Source of the DNA: Kaistia soli DSM 19436
GTDB taxonomy: Bacteria; Pseudomonadota; Alphaproteobacteria; Rhizobiales; Kaistiaceae
Assembly: GCF_900129325.1 (NCBI RefSeq)
Contig: NZ_FQUP01000006.1
Location: 62,001 to 126,000, forward strand
Direction: 5' to 3'
Length of the DNA stretch: 64,000 bases
Position 1 is the stretch's first letter. Each line of letters begins with the position of its first letter. A program made the position numbers and the translations under genes. Below the pieces are notes generated by a model. It did not search any database, was not told the DNA's origin, and saw only the letters and a list, made by a program, of their open reading frames with translations. Below, in pieces: positions 9,302 through 17,696 of this stretch.

Positions 9302-10402
9302 GCCGACGCGATTCTGGTGGCGACTCAGATCGACCAGGGATCGCAGTAAACGAGGGTAGCTCGTTACGAGTCCAGATTATCCCAGGTGACAGGGATTTTC
9401 AGTGGCTTAATGAGAACGGCGAGACAGTGGACGTCCCGTCACCGCTACGCATTGCACAACTCACGACAGTTTTTCGTCGCAACTGCCAAGGACGCAGCAC
9501 ACCGAGTCGCCTCAGTCCTCGCATCCAATGTCCCTGATCGAGTTCTCTGCCCCCCGGCCGATGAATCGCCGACTCCAGCTGCATTTGTACGACGGAGGGC
9601 TAGCTCTACGTTGCTGCGGCCAACTCCCTATTCTTTCCGGGAGAGTTCCCTGTTCTCGCGCGCTGGACCCGATAACGTAAACCATTGATTTGGCGTCGCT
9701 ATCGGCGTTGTCACGCTTGAAAGAGGCCGATATCGGCGAAATCTTCCCTGTATTTTCCCTGATAACAGAGAAATCAACAGAGGCGGGTTAGCGACCCACT
9801 GCGTCCACCGCCACTAACTTCTTGTTCTCAATTGTTTTTTGACCTTTGAGAGACTGCGGCCGACAGCGCCGTCGTTTTCGGGGCTTGTGAGCCGCCGCTC
9901 TTCACGAGGGTGCGGAGAGACGCATTTTGCGCCCCGTCAACCGTGCATTCTGAGCCCCCGTCTCCGTGGCGCCCTTCGGCAGTACCCAATTTGCCATTTC
10001 GGGTACCGGCGCTTCGGCGTGTCGAAGCGGTCTGCTCTTTGTCCTCGCCTGCGATCCCGGTCTTCTCGATGTCGTTGGCGATGTTCATGATCTTGCTCCG
10101 TTGGGCACCAGCCCTCTGCTGGCGCTTGCACGGAGACGAGCCCGGCAAAGATCAGGAGCCGGGCGGCGGCGGCGGCAGGTTTCCCGGCCGCCTTGACGCG
10201 GTCACAGCAATGCTCGCACCGCGGGCGAAGTCCAGTCGGAATTAGCAGAAACGCGAGAGGCCGGTGTTAACACCTACCGACTCCTCAAACGTCAAGCGCG
10301 ACGTCCGCTTTGCGCCCCCATAGCGGTCGTTCCCGGTGTATTGCGTCAATGTGGAAAGCTGCCGTTGCTCCACACCCAATCAACGACGCCTGTACCGAGA
10401 AC
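9302..10402. other. 1.1-kb region without a convincing gene
   Basis: Short open frames on both strands have no recognisable family. The best is a minus-strand frame at 9828-10088 (starting MNIANDIEKTGIAG, 86 residues), which is basic, low-complexity and unsupported by a ribosome-binding site. The stretch also contains TTCCCTG words at 9646, 9745 and 9756 and a GCCGATATCGGC palindrome at 9727-9738. It may be decayed mobile DNA downstream of the OrfA-like tail. Confidence 0.4.
9727..9762. repeat. Palindrome plus tandem TTCCCTG words
   Basis: A perfect 12-bp palindrome GCCGATATCGGC (9727-9738) is followed by two TTCCCTG copies at 9745-9751 and 9756-9762. A third copy lies at 9646-9652. Function unknown; similar CCCTG-rich tracts are common in alphaproteobacterial intergenic DNA, as far as I recall. 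Confidence 0.35.
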
Positions 10403-10996
10403 CTAGGCTTCGTCGGGGCTTAGGCATTCGCCCGAAGCATAGCGTTGGATCGTCGCGCCGACGGTGCGGATGATGAACTCGGGCGGCATCATCACGACCG
10501 GCGGCACCATCAGCACGTAACGCGTCAGCGCCAGTCCGAGCAGCTGGCTCGCGACCAGCCCGGCGCGCCTCGGCGCGGTCTCGGGCGGCCCGGCGCGGGC
10601 AACGGCCGGGAAAACCTGCGTCAGGAAAATCTTACGCAGCTGTTCGGCGGCTTCTTCATTCGATGCCGCAGAGCGCAGCAGTACCGGCATCCCGCCGCCG
10701 ACCCCGTCACCTTCCCATAGGTCGAGGAAATGGCGCACCAGAGTCTCGCCGATGACGCCCGAGTCGGTCGCGCTGAGATCGGGCAGGTGCAGATCAGGTG
10801 CCGCGATCTGCGCAAACAGCGCATCCTTGCTGCCGAAATAGCGGATGATCATCGACGGATCGATGCCCGCGCGGGCGCCGATGTCGCGCACAGTGGTGCG
10901 GTCGAAGCCATTGATTGCAAACAATTCCCGCGCGGCAATTTCGATAGCTTCGCGAGTACGGAGCGCTTTGGGCGTGCTGCCCTTTGGTTTGGTCAT
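10403..10996 (-). CDS. TetR family transcriptional regulator
   Basis: This is a 197-residue protein from the ATG at 10996 (MTKPKGSTPKALRTRE). The N-terminal HTH is typical (IEIAARELFAINGFDRTTVR, then DIGARAGIDPSMIIRYFGSK). The C-terminal ligand domain is of the TetR_C17/AefR-like kind. It is divergent from the FAD monooxygenase at 11078, with 81 bp between the starts. Two similar palindromes in that gap are the probable operators, so it most likely represses both itself and the monooxygenase until a substrate binds. Confidence 0.92.
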   Translation of the reverse strand: MTKPKGSTPKALRTREAIEIAARELFAINGFDRTTVRDIGARAGIDPSMIIRYFGSKDALFAQIAAPDLHLPDLSATDSGVIGETLVRHFLDLWEGDGVGGGMPVLLRSAASNEEAAEQLRKIFLTQVFPAVARAGPPETAPRRAGLVASQLLGLALTRYVLMVPPVVMMPPEFIIRTVGATIQRYASGECLSPDEA

Positions 10997-11003
10997 ATGC
11001 CTT

Positions 11004-11025
11004 TTTGCCAACGTGTGTTGACAAA
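11004..11025. promoter_or_regulatory. Operator-like palindrome 1 (TetR/monooxygenase gap)
   Basis: TTTGCCAAC (11004-11012) and GTTGACAAA (11017-11025) form an inverted repeat with a 4-bp spacer and one mismatch. It lies just upstream of the tetR start and matches a second copy at 11040-11061. It is the probable binding site of the divergent TetR protein. Confidence 0.6.
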
Positions 11026-11039
11026 TGCAATAGGCTATT

Positions 11040-11061
11040 TTAGTCAACAGTTGTTGGCAAA
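11040..11061. promoter_or_regulatory. Operator-like palindrome 2 (TetR/monooxygenase gap)
   Basis: The right half GTTGGCAAA (11053-11061) is the exact reverse complement of the left half of palindrome 1. The left half TTAGTCAAC (11040-11048) is imperfect. The spacer is again 4 bp. The centres of the two sites are 36 bp apart. The site ends a few bases before the AAGGAGA ribosome-binding site of the monooxygenase. Confidence 0.6.
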
Positions 11062-11077
11062 TTAAGGAGACACAATC

Positions 11078-12328
11078 ATGGTACCGCTTCAAACAGACGT
11101 TCTTATCGTTGGCGCCGGACCCACAGGGCTCGCGCTCGCCACCGCCCTGCAGCAGGAAGGGGTGGATCATCTGCTGGTCGATGCGCTGGAGACCGCGCAA
11201 AACACGTCACGCGCCGGGGTGGTGCATCCGCATACTCTGGAAATGCTCTCAAGGATCGGCGTCGCGGCGCCGCTGTCCGACGAGGGAATGACCGTTACCG
11301 ACTTCACCGTGCGCGACCGCGACCAGCCGTTGCTCGGTATCAGCTATGCGGCGCTGCCATCGGCGTTCCAGCACATGCTGCTGGTGCCGCAATCGACCAC
11401 CGAGGCCGTGCTGCAGGCGCGGCTGGTGGATCTTGGCGGCGACGTGCATCGCGGCATCGCGGCGCTGGGCGTCACGACCGATGCGAGTGGCGCGGCGGTG
11501 CAGGTAAAGACCGCCGAGGGCGAGCGCACGATCCATGCGCGCTACGTCGTCGGTGCGGATGGCATGAACAGCGTGATCCGCGAAGCCGCGGGGATCGCCT
11601 TCCAGGGAGCGGCATACGGCGAATCCTTCGTGCTCGCCGACGTCTTCATGGACTGGCCGATGGGCAACAGCGAAGTGTCGCTGTTCTTCTCGCCGGCCGG
11701 GCTCGTGGTGGTCGCGCCGCTGCCGAACGGGTCCTACCGCGTCGTCGCTACGGTCGATGACGCGCCGGCAGTGCCGGGGATCGACCTGATCCAGCACCTG
11801 CTTGACGTGCGCGGCCCGGAAGCGAGGCGCGCGCGCGTCACCGATATGGCCTGGTCGTCGCGCTTCCGCGTGCATCACCGGCTGGCTGATACCTATCGGA
11901 AGGGCCCGATCCTGCTGATGGGCGATGCCGCACACGTCCATAGCCCTGCTGGTGGTCAGGGCATGAACGCCGGGCTGGTCGATGCCATCGTGCTCGGCGA
12001 GGCGTTGACCCGCGTGGTGCGAGACGGTGCGCCGGACGGCGTGCTAGACGATTATGCGGCAACCCGCAGGCCTGCCGCCCAGTTGGTGCTAGGGCTAGCC
12101 TCCCGCCTGACGCGGATGGCGACGGTGCGGTCGGGCATTGCACGGCGGATCCGCAACATCGTGCTGCGCATCCTAAACCGCGTCCCGCCGTTCAAGCGCA
12201 ACCTCAGCCTCGCCCTGTCGGGAATCTCCCGACGCAAATACAGCGTGCTGCCAGATCGGCAGCCGCTGGCGATGCCCTGCACCCCGGCACCCTGCGCGGT
12301 CGTCACACGGCCTGTAGCGGCGCCGTGA
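11078..12328 (+). CDS. FAD-dependent aromatic-ring monooxygenase
   Basis: This is a 416-residue flavoprotein hydroxylase of the PheA/TfdB/UbiH type. It has the N-terminal dinucleotide fold IVGAGPTGLALATAL (residues ~8-22), a middle YVVGADGMNSVIREAAG, and the C-terminal GDAAHVHSPAGGQGMNAGL that contacts FAD. Such enzymes use NAD(P)H and O2 to hydroxylate phenolic or polyketide-like rings; the substrate cannot be read here. The start at 11078 has an AAGGAGA site at 11064-11070. It is controlled, by inference, by the divergent TetR. Its TGA overlaps the ATG of the decayed ORF at 12328. Confidence 0.93.
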   Translation: MVPLQTDVLIVGAGPTGLALATALQQEGVDHLLVDALETAQNTSRAGVVHPHTLEMLSRIGVAAPLSDEGMTVTDFTVRDRDQPLLGISYAALPSAFQHMLLVPQSTTEAVLQARLVDLGGDVHRGIAALGVTTDASGAAVQVKTAEGERTIHARYVVGADGMNSVIREAAGIAFQGAAYGESFVLADVFMDWPMGNSEVSLFFSPAGLVVVAPLPNGSYRVVATVDDAPAVPGIDLIQHLLDVRGPEARRARVTDMAWSSRFRVHHRLADTYRKGPILLMGDAAHVHSPAGGQGMNAGLVDAIVLGEALTRVVRDGAPDGVLDDYAATRRPAAQLVLGLASRLTRMATVRSGIARRIRNIVLRILNRVPPFKRNLSLALSGISRRKYSVLPDRQPLAMPCTPAPCAVVTRPVAAP

Positions 12329-12547
12329 TGTCGGTCCGCACGATCCAGTGTTGGCTGGCGGCGGTGTTCGTCGTGCTCGGGGGCCGGTGCCTGGTGTCGC
12401 CGGGTTTGGTCCTCGCGCTGACGATCACCCCGACGTATCGTTCCGACGCGCCGATCGTGCCTGATAGGCGCAGTCGGCAATGTCGTGATGCTGACTGCGT
12501 GTGTGGCGGGGTGGCGGGCCGCTCCAACGGAAGAACAGAGGCACTAG
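12328..12547 (+). pseudogene. Frameshifted small membrane protein remnant
   Basis: The frame starting at 12328 reads MSVRTIQCWLAAVFVVLGG and runs to SDAPIVPD, then hits noise. Shifting frame at ~12461-12464 continues IGAVGNVVMLTACVAGWRAA to a stop at 12545-12547. Joined, the pieces look like the first ~70 residues of a small multi-helix membrane protein that normally continues further, so the gene is both frameshifted and C-terminally truncated. It overlaps the monooxygenase stop (TGATG) and was probably once co-translated with it. Confidence 0.5.
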
Positions 12548-12838
12548 GAGTTATCTAAAGCGGTGGGCTTGCAACCTGGCATTTTTCAGCGTCCGGCCAT
12601 GCAAACTAAGTGTCCGGAATGAGTCCGGCGATTGGCCGTCGAGGGCCGGATCGGGATCGATAGCTGCCCGACGGCTACGCGCCCCATCTCGGTCATTGAT
12701 CTGGCAACGGCCGCGGCCCAAAAGCGGACATCAACGAGTTGGGGCACGTCGGCACCTTTGCGCCAGAAGCGGAAGTTGGCCTCGACACCGAATGCGGACC
12801 TTCAGTTTGTGCCGGCGGGCACTCCGATCGCTGAAACC

Positions 12839-15013
12839 CTAAGCTTGCATCTGCGCATCGTGCATCGTCCGTTTCAGGACGCGCTCGTCGGAGATCAGAA
12901 TCGCTTCTGGATTACCGATGTTGACGTAGCGGATGACATCTGACCCCGCGAGGATGCCTGTATAGGCCGCTGTCCATTGAGACTGGTTGAAGCCTCTCGT
13001 CTCGATACAACGCTCCTTCAAGCGTGGAAGCCAATCGGTTCGCTCGTTCGGCGGGTTGATGTCGTAATTTGCCGCGCGATGGATGTCGGCGACATGTTCC
13101 TTGGGGAGCAGCCCTTGTGCTCCGAGGCTGCGCACGATGTCACTCGCGAGCTGCATTCGTAGCGCGCCACCCACAATGTTGGTCCAGGCCACCGACCTGC
13201 CGTTTGCGTTCATGGCATTGCCGAACGAGATGGCGCGCAACATCAGCCGAACGAGGAAGATTGCCGCATCGCGCGAGCGGATTGGTAGGACCGTCCCTAG
13301 GACCGCAATTGCTCCGCATCGCAGGAAACCGTTCGCGACGGTGGCGTGGGAGCGATCGAACGGATGCGTATCGCAGGCGCTCAAAATCACAATAGGTGGC
13401 GGCCGCAAGTGCCCGGCCAGGCCCCACACGTCGACAAACTTCCCACCAATATTGAGCCCCCCAACGTCAGGATTGTCGGCGTGGGTACCGTGACTATCGA
13501 CGATCAGGATCGGACCACTGTAGCCATTCACGACAGAGACAAACTCGTCGGTCGACTTTGGTGCCGCCGAAATTCCGGTCAGCTTGGCTTCGGCAGCACC
13601 AGGAAGAACCTCAAGCGCCCGCCGCACATGATGCGCAATGCCGTCGCCTTCCTCGAACATTGATACGACGAGGTATTTCTTGAATTCGTCCGCAGGAATG
13701 TAGAGTGGAGGAACATGGCGCAGCTGTTCGATCAGCAGGTTGCCCGGGGTGGTCCCAATGCGTGAGACGTCGCGGGCGATGCCAAGCGGGAGATCGCCGA
13801 GCGGTAACCACTCGAGTGGGGCCTCTCCAATTATCTTGATGCCGGTGTTGGACTGCCGGAGCAGGTCCATATAATCAGGGGGCATTGTTTCGGAGAGCGC
13901 ATTTTGTACGGCGCGAAAGACTCGGGCAGTTTTGATAGGGGGAGGGTTTTCATGGTGACGAAGAAAACGCGCCAACTGGCCGACAACGCCAGCGGACCGA
14001 TTGATCAGAGCTGGAAGTCGGATGGTTGCAGCAGCGGTGGACGTGGCGCGAACCCCAACCGCGTAGGTCGTGATGCGAAGCTCTCCTCCGCGGAGCCCGA
14101 AAATGGGTCCGATCTCATTGATAGACTGTTCGTCCTGAACAGGGAGTTGGATCGTGTATCCGCGTTGGCGTTTGAGCGCTCTGAATGCGCGCATGCTCAA
14201 CTTTGGTAGCTGCGCCCTTCCGATAAGCTCGGCCGCTTGGACATGCATCGAGGGCGCTAGAAGAATGAGGTCTGGTCGCGGCGGGTTTAGCAGGTAGATC
14301 GGGCGGTCATTCGCTTGCTCGTGCAAGCTGAATACTGCGCTCGCCGACTCCGTGATGCCGTCGACATAGTCCTGCTCAGGCGACCCTTCTAGCCTGCCAT
14401 CTTCTCCTTCCGTGATGAACCCCGCCGATCGAAGGACCATCTCATTAGGCAGCGTCACGTTGTGGGAGTGATGGTGCAGCCCGGATGGCTTCATCTCCCA
14501 AGGACGCCAAGCGTCGATCATCGACAGCCTTTCGGTGATGTCGAGCCATCGGTTTGCTTCCTTCGCTTGGCGCAGCGCAGTGCGACAGTGTTGCTGCAAA
14601 CGCTCCACGGTCAGTTCATGCGGACGAATTGCACCGCCGATTCTATGGGCGCTAAGGTGCAAGGGACGAACACGCAGACCTCTCCGCCAGGTCGCCACAC
14701 GGCGCGCCATTTCAGGCTCGCTCGTTATGACGACCATGAACGGCCGACTTGGCGTAGGTTGTCCATGATCGAGTAAATTTTCGATGGTCACAGGCGACCA
14801 ATGCCACGCGCCCTGGCCCGCCCGCCGTCTCGCAAGTCGGTCGGCCGGATCCATGGCGAGTTCGGAAATGTCGCTAGGGAAGGCTGGCACGCTCACGAGA
14901 TATGGCGCGATGTGAAAAAGCCCTGGAGCGAAGCCTTGGAATGGCGACACCCTTATCGGTTCCCAAGACGGGATCGCCAGTATGTAAAAAATCTCCTCGA
15001 TCATATCCGCCAT
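12839..15013 (-). CDS. Stand-alone CHAT-domain (caspase-like) protein
   Basis: This is a 724-residue protein. Residues ~390-640 form a CHAT domain: an N-terminal APLEWLPLGDLPLGIARDVS strand, the catalytic His near 508 in ILIVDSHGTHADN, and the catalytic Cys near 547 in IVILSACDTHPFDRSH. CHAT peptidases (separase/caspase clan CD) are used in bacterial defence, for example the TPR-CHAT partner of type III-E CRISPR effectors and proteases activating gasdermins. The N-terminal ~380 residues match no family I recognise and may be the sensor. No TPR array or gasdermin-like partner is next to it. It transcribes away from the RES/Xre and Ubl operons. A start at 15004 (second Met) is also possible. 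Confidence 0.85.
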   Translation of the reverse strand: MADMIEEIFYILAIPSWEPIRVSPFQGFAPGLFHIAPYLVSVPAFPSDISELAMDPADRLARRRAGQGAWHWSPVTIENLLDHGQPTPSRPFMVVITSEPEMARRVATWRRGLRVRPLHLSAHRIGGAIRPHELTVERLQQHCRTALRQAKEANRWLDITERLSMIDAWRPWEMKPSGLHHHSHNVTLPNEMVLRSAGFITEGEDGRLEGSPEQDYVDGITESASAVFSLHEQANDRPIYLLNPPRPDLILLAPSMHVQAAELIGRAQLPKLSMRAFRALKRQRGYTIQLPVQDEQSINEIGPIFGLRGGELRITTYAVGVRATSTAAATIRLPALINRSAGVVGQLARFLRHHENPPPIKTARVFRAVQNALSETMPPDYMDLLRQSNTGIKIIGEAPLEWLPLGDLPLGIARDVSRIGTTPGNLLIEQLRHVPPLYIPADEFKKYLVVSMFEEGDGIAHHVRRALEVLPGAAEAKLTGISAAPKSTDEFVSVVNGYSGPILIVDSHGTHADNPDVGGLNIGGKFVDVWGLAGHLRPPPIVILSACDTHPFDRSHATVANGFLRCGAIAVLGTVLPIRSRDAAIFLVRLMLRAISFGNAMNANGRSVAWTNIVGGALRMQLASDIVRSLGAQGLLPKEHVADIHRAANYDINPPNERTDWLPRLKERCIETRGFNQSQWTAAYTGILAGSDVIRYVNIGNPEAILISDERVLKRTMHDAQMQA

Positions 15014-15358
15014 GCGTAGCCTGAGTTGCTCAAATGTGGAACTTGAAGGGCTACTTCTTGATCCCTTGGGTTGGCCCCATCACTAAAAACGCGACCGACC
15101 TTGACTGTGAGGTGGCCCCTCTTCTTTCGGCAATTCGGTCAGCATCGCGCCCGCATTTCAGCCATTGGCGAGTCCAACTTTCGGTCCTGAAAGTCGCCGT
15201 TTTCTCAGTCCCTATCGAGATCCCGATAGGGTTCAGCGACATACTAGGTTCTGGACATGAAGCCCGTAAACCGATCCGTAGCAGCGAAGACGCCGACGAT
15301 CTCTATAGTCAGACCGCTGCATATGGACATTTGTGGCCGCGCCTGCGTGGAGAAGTCG
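15014..15358. other. Intergenic region between the CHAT gene and a small ORF
   Basis: No coding frame of quality is seen in 15014-15358. The region must hold the CHAT gene promoter on the minus strand and any promoter for the small plus-strand ORF at 15359. Confidence 0.4.
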
Positions 15359-15733
15359 ATGCCAAAGTGGTTGAAGGCGGTACTGCGCTTCTTCGTCGGC
15401 GAGCCGATCGCCCAGCGGCCAGCTTCCAGAACGTCCCGGCCGACAGGCGCTGCTTCGCGCCAGCGATCTTATCCGCTCATCGGCCTCAAGGAGCATGCCG
15501 GAGAAGGTAGGCCGGAAAGGCTTCACTGGAAGGCGAGCCATCCCTCCACGATACGTCGCTTCAAGGCGGAGGTGACGTGCTCCCAAGGGCACGGCATCGC
15601 GCTTCGCGACCACACGATCGAAGCCGACGGCCGCGTCGTTCCCAGCATCGTGTGTAGGACTCCGGGCTGCGACTTCCACGAGATCGTCCGCCTCGAAGGC
15701 TGGCGGGCAGGCAGGATTCCCGCCGCGATCTAG
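15359..15733 (+). CDS. Small protein with possible zinc-ribbon motif
   Basis: This is a 124-residue reading from the ATG at 15359 (MPKWLKAVLRFFVGEP); the frame is open from further upstream. The C-terminal third is well formed: VTCSQGHGIALRDHTIEADG, then VPSIVCRTPGCDFHEIVRLE. The Cys/His spacing (C-x3-H and C-x4-C-x2-H) suggests a metal-binding ribbon. I do not recognise the family. Its stop overlaps the tail end of the convergent RES toxin gene by 4 nt. The arginine-rich middle (~residues 18-55) looks less constrained, so the gene may be partly decayed. Confidence 0.42.
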   Translation: MPKWLKAVLRFFVGEPIAQRPASRTSRPTGAASRQRSYPLIGLKEHAGEGRPERLHWKASHPSTIRRFKAEVTCSQGHGIALRDHTIEADGRVVPSIVCRTPGCDFHEIVRLEGWRAGRIPAAI

Positions 15734-16452
15734 GCAGCGAGGCAGTCCGCTTCGCTGCGCAGATGGTCCGGCTCGATCCGGGTACCTTTGTCGTCGAACG
15801 CGTAGAGAAGCGATATCCGCTCACCGTTCCACTGGTAGCGGTAGTGGACCGCCTGGAGGGTCTTCTCGAGAATCGACCCGTTCAGCACGGAGATCGCCAT
15901 CGCGCTGGGGCGTTCGATCGGGTGGAATAGCACCCCGTCCACATCGTTCACGATGGACTTGCCCAGGTCACGCCCGCGGTCCCGCACCTCCTCCGCGCTG
16001 AGGTGGCGCAGATCGACAAACCGGCCCGACAGCGGCGTCTTGAACATCCGCATGTCCAGGCCGATCGGGCCCTCCGAAGTGCAGGCAAGAAAGCGCTGAC
16101 GCTTCGCCACGGAGATCGCCAGCGCGGTCTGCCGGTCGGCGGCGACCTCGAGGCACGGACGGTCGGCGTCGAAGAAGGTGCTGCCGTCCGGATGGCCGTA
16201 GGCGAAGGGGGCGAGGTTCCAGTTCTGAAGGCGCGCCGACGTCTTCGGGTCCTTGTTCTCTATGTTGGCTATGCGAGCCTGCGATTGGAGGCGGGGGTTG
16301 GTCAGGTTCTCGATGTCGACCAGGGCGTCCATGCGGTCGTTGGCGACCAGGCCCTCGTACACCGAGACCGGAGGGAAACGGGACGGGATGAGCCGGAAGG
16401 TCTCGCCCTTCCATGGCACGATGGGTCCGATCTCAACCGCCACGCTGGGCAT
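15730..16452 (-). CDS. RES-domain toxin
   Basis: This is a 240-residue RES-family protein. It begins MPSVAVEIGPIVPWKGETFRLIP, has a conserved Arg in the opening strand, and ends with DGVLFHPIERPSAMAISVLN, the position of the RES Ser/Glu region. RES toxins degrade or ADP-ribosylate with NAD+; characterised members deplete NAD+. Its start lies inside the end of the antitoxin gene (20-nt overlap), the usual Xre-RES arrangement. It is longer than minimal RES toxins, with about 60 extra residues at the N-terminus and in the middle. Confidence 0.85.
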   Translation of the reverse strand: MPSVAVEIGPIVPWKGETFRLIPSRFPPVSVYEGLVANDRMDALVDIENLTNPRLQSQARIANIENKDPKTSARLQNWNLAPFAYGHPDGSTFFDADRPCLEVAADRQTALAISVAKRQRFLACTSEGPIGLDMRMFKTPLSGRFVDLRHLSAEEVRDRGRDLGKSIVNDVDGVLFHPIERPSAMAISVLNGSILEKTLQAVHYRYQWNGERISLLYAFDDKGTRIEPDHLRSEADCLAA

Positions 16453-16822
16453 CCAGGAAGCGCTTCACCTTGTAGAGGCTAGTGACCTTGCCCTCTAGCA
16501 TCACGTCGAGCGCGCTGGCACCGTCGAAATACGTGTTCTTCTTGCGCACCCACTCCTCGCCGCGCTCGTCGACGGTGAAGAGGATCCGCAGCGATTTCCA
16601 GATGCCGAAGATATAGGAGAGCCGCTCCTGCGTGTCGGCGGGCAGGTTGCCGCCCTCTTTCTTCCACTTGAAGAAGGTCGAACGACCGGGGGACCCTAGC
16701 AGCAGGATCTGCTCGTCGGTGGACAGGCCCCACCGCTCGGCCATTGCGAAGAAGGCCTCCAGCTCGGCTGGAATCCCTGATCGCCCGACGACCGCATGGG
16801 CGTCGGGGGCGCTTATCGCCAT
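16433..16822 (-). CDS. Xre/MbcA/ParS-family antitoxin
   Basis: This is a 129-residue protein. The ATG at 16822 is chosen because AAGGAG sits 9 nt upstream; a start at 16843 would begin MDKEYFKM. The N-terminal half is an HTH-like domain (LSTDEQILLLGSPGRSTFFK). The C-terminal half is the MbcA/ParS toxin-binding domain, with the typical NTYFDGASALDVMLEGKVTS and end KVKRFLDAQRGG. It should neutralise the RES toxin and repress its own promoter. A palindrome at 16838-16851 directly upstream of its ribosome-binding site is a candidate operator. Confidence 0.88.
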   Translation of the reverse strand: MAISAPDAHAVVGRSGIPAELEAFFAMAERWGLSTDEQILLLGSPGRSTFFKWKKEGGNLPADTQERLSYIFGIWKSLRILFTVDERGEEWVRKKNTYFDGASALDVMLEGKVTSLYKVKRFLDAQRGG

Positions 16823-16837
16823 CTTAAAGTACTCCTT

Positions 16838-16851
16838 GTCCATATGTGGAC
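16838..16851. promoter_or_regulatory. Palindrome upstream of the antitoxin gene
   Basis: GTCCATATGTGGAC is an inverted repeat with a single mismatched pair. It sits 16 bp upstream of the chosen antitoxin start. Two direct copies of GTCCAGATC follow at 16884-16892 and 16913-16921, between the antitoxin and the Ubl operon. An autoregulatory operator for the Xre protein is the simplest reading; the repeats might also affect the divergent operon. Confidence 0.42.
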
Positions 16852-16979
16852 TTGACGCGGTAATTAGTCCCGATGCATACATCGTCCAGATCGAGACTGT
16901 TTCGACACTTTAGTCCAGATCATTCGGTCGTCAAGAGTCCCGGCGACGTGGCCGGCATCGTACTGGAGCAAAAGACACA

Positions 16980-17696
16980 ATGACCATCTTCGACCCCGGG
17001 CGCGATCGCGCCGCCAACGAGTTCCCCGTCAACGGCGAGCTCATCAAGTTCGACGACGCCATCATCAGGGTGCGCGAGGCGCTTAATGCCGCCGGGCTGA
17101 CCCCGGCCAGCGAGTATCAGGCCGTCATGATCGAGAAGGGACGCACCACTCATATGACCACGGACGCTAGGATCGTCCTCGCCGATCATCCTACTGGTCA
17201 GTTGCGCGCCATCCTGTCCGACGAGGCGTCCGCCTTCACCGTGAACGAGATCGGGCAGATCTGGCCCACGGATCAGATCGAGACGGACGAGTTCTACCGG
17301 ATCTGGCCGGCCCCCGAGGGGCAGGACTGGGTTCTGGAGCGGAAGGACGAACCGGACGTGGTTCTCCGGCCGGGCAACACCATCGCGTTCGGCCCGAAGG
17401 GCGTCGAGCACATCGTCTCGCGCAAGCATCACGGTGCCGACAAGCTGCTGGTGACGGTCATGACGCTCAGCGGCGTGTTCCCGGGCGAAGGCGGGCTGCG
17501 CGTCAAGAGCGACGAGACGATCTCGTCTGTGCTGGAGAAGGCGGCGCGGAAGCTCGACCTCGCCGACACGTCGGGCTGGGTCGTCAGCGTGGCAGGCAAC
17601 GACATCAACGCCTCGCTGACCTTCGGGCAGGCGGGCCTGACCGGTACCGTCGAACTCGACTGGATGCCGCGCGAAGGTGGCGGCGGCAATGCTTGA
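16980..17696 (+). CDS. bilA: Multi-domain ubiquitin-like protein (BilA-like)
   Basis: This is a 238-residue protein that reads as three consecutive beta-grasp units. Residues ~13-75 (FPVNGELIKFDDAIIRVREA) and ~86-150 (FTVNEIGQIWPTDQI, then FGPKGVEHIV) resemble Multiubiquitin domains. Residues ~155-236 (KLLVTVMTLSGVFPGEGG) lead to a terminal MPREGGGGNA. A Gly-Gly followed by two residues would need trimming before conjugation, which the JAB peptidase two genes downstream could do. GGAG lies 11 nt upstream of the ATG. It is the first gene of a four-gene operon in Bil order. The symbol is assigned by content and order only. Confidence 0.85.
   Translation: MTIFDPGRDRAANEFPVNGELIKFDDAIIRVREALNAAGLTPASEYQAVMIEKGRTTHMTTDARIVLADHPTGQLRAILSDEASAFTVNEIGQIWPTDQIETDEFYRIWPAPEGQDWVLERKDEPDVVLRPGNTIAFGPKGVEHIVSRKHHGADKLLVTVMTLSGVFPGEGGLRVKSDETISSVLEKAARKLDLADTSGWVVSVAGNDINASLTFGQAGLTGTVELDWMPREGGGGNA

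Noticed and set aside
9302-9700. IS3 orfB downstream of the OrfA-like tail
   Set aside because: No DDE integrase motif or OrfB start could be read in any frame, so a full IS3 copy is not supported.
9640-9790. Possible CRISPR-like repeats (TTCCCTG words)
   Set aside because: Only three 7-bp words at irregular spacing with no constant repeat-spacer pattern.
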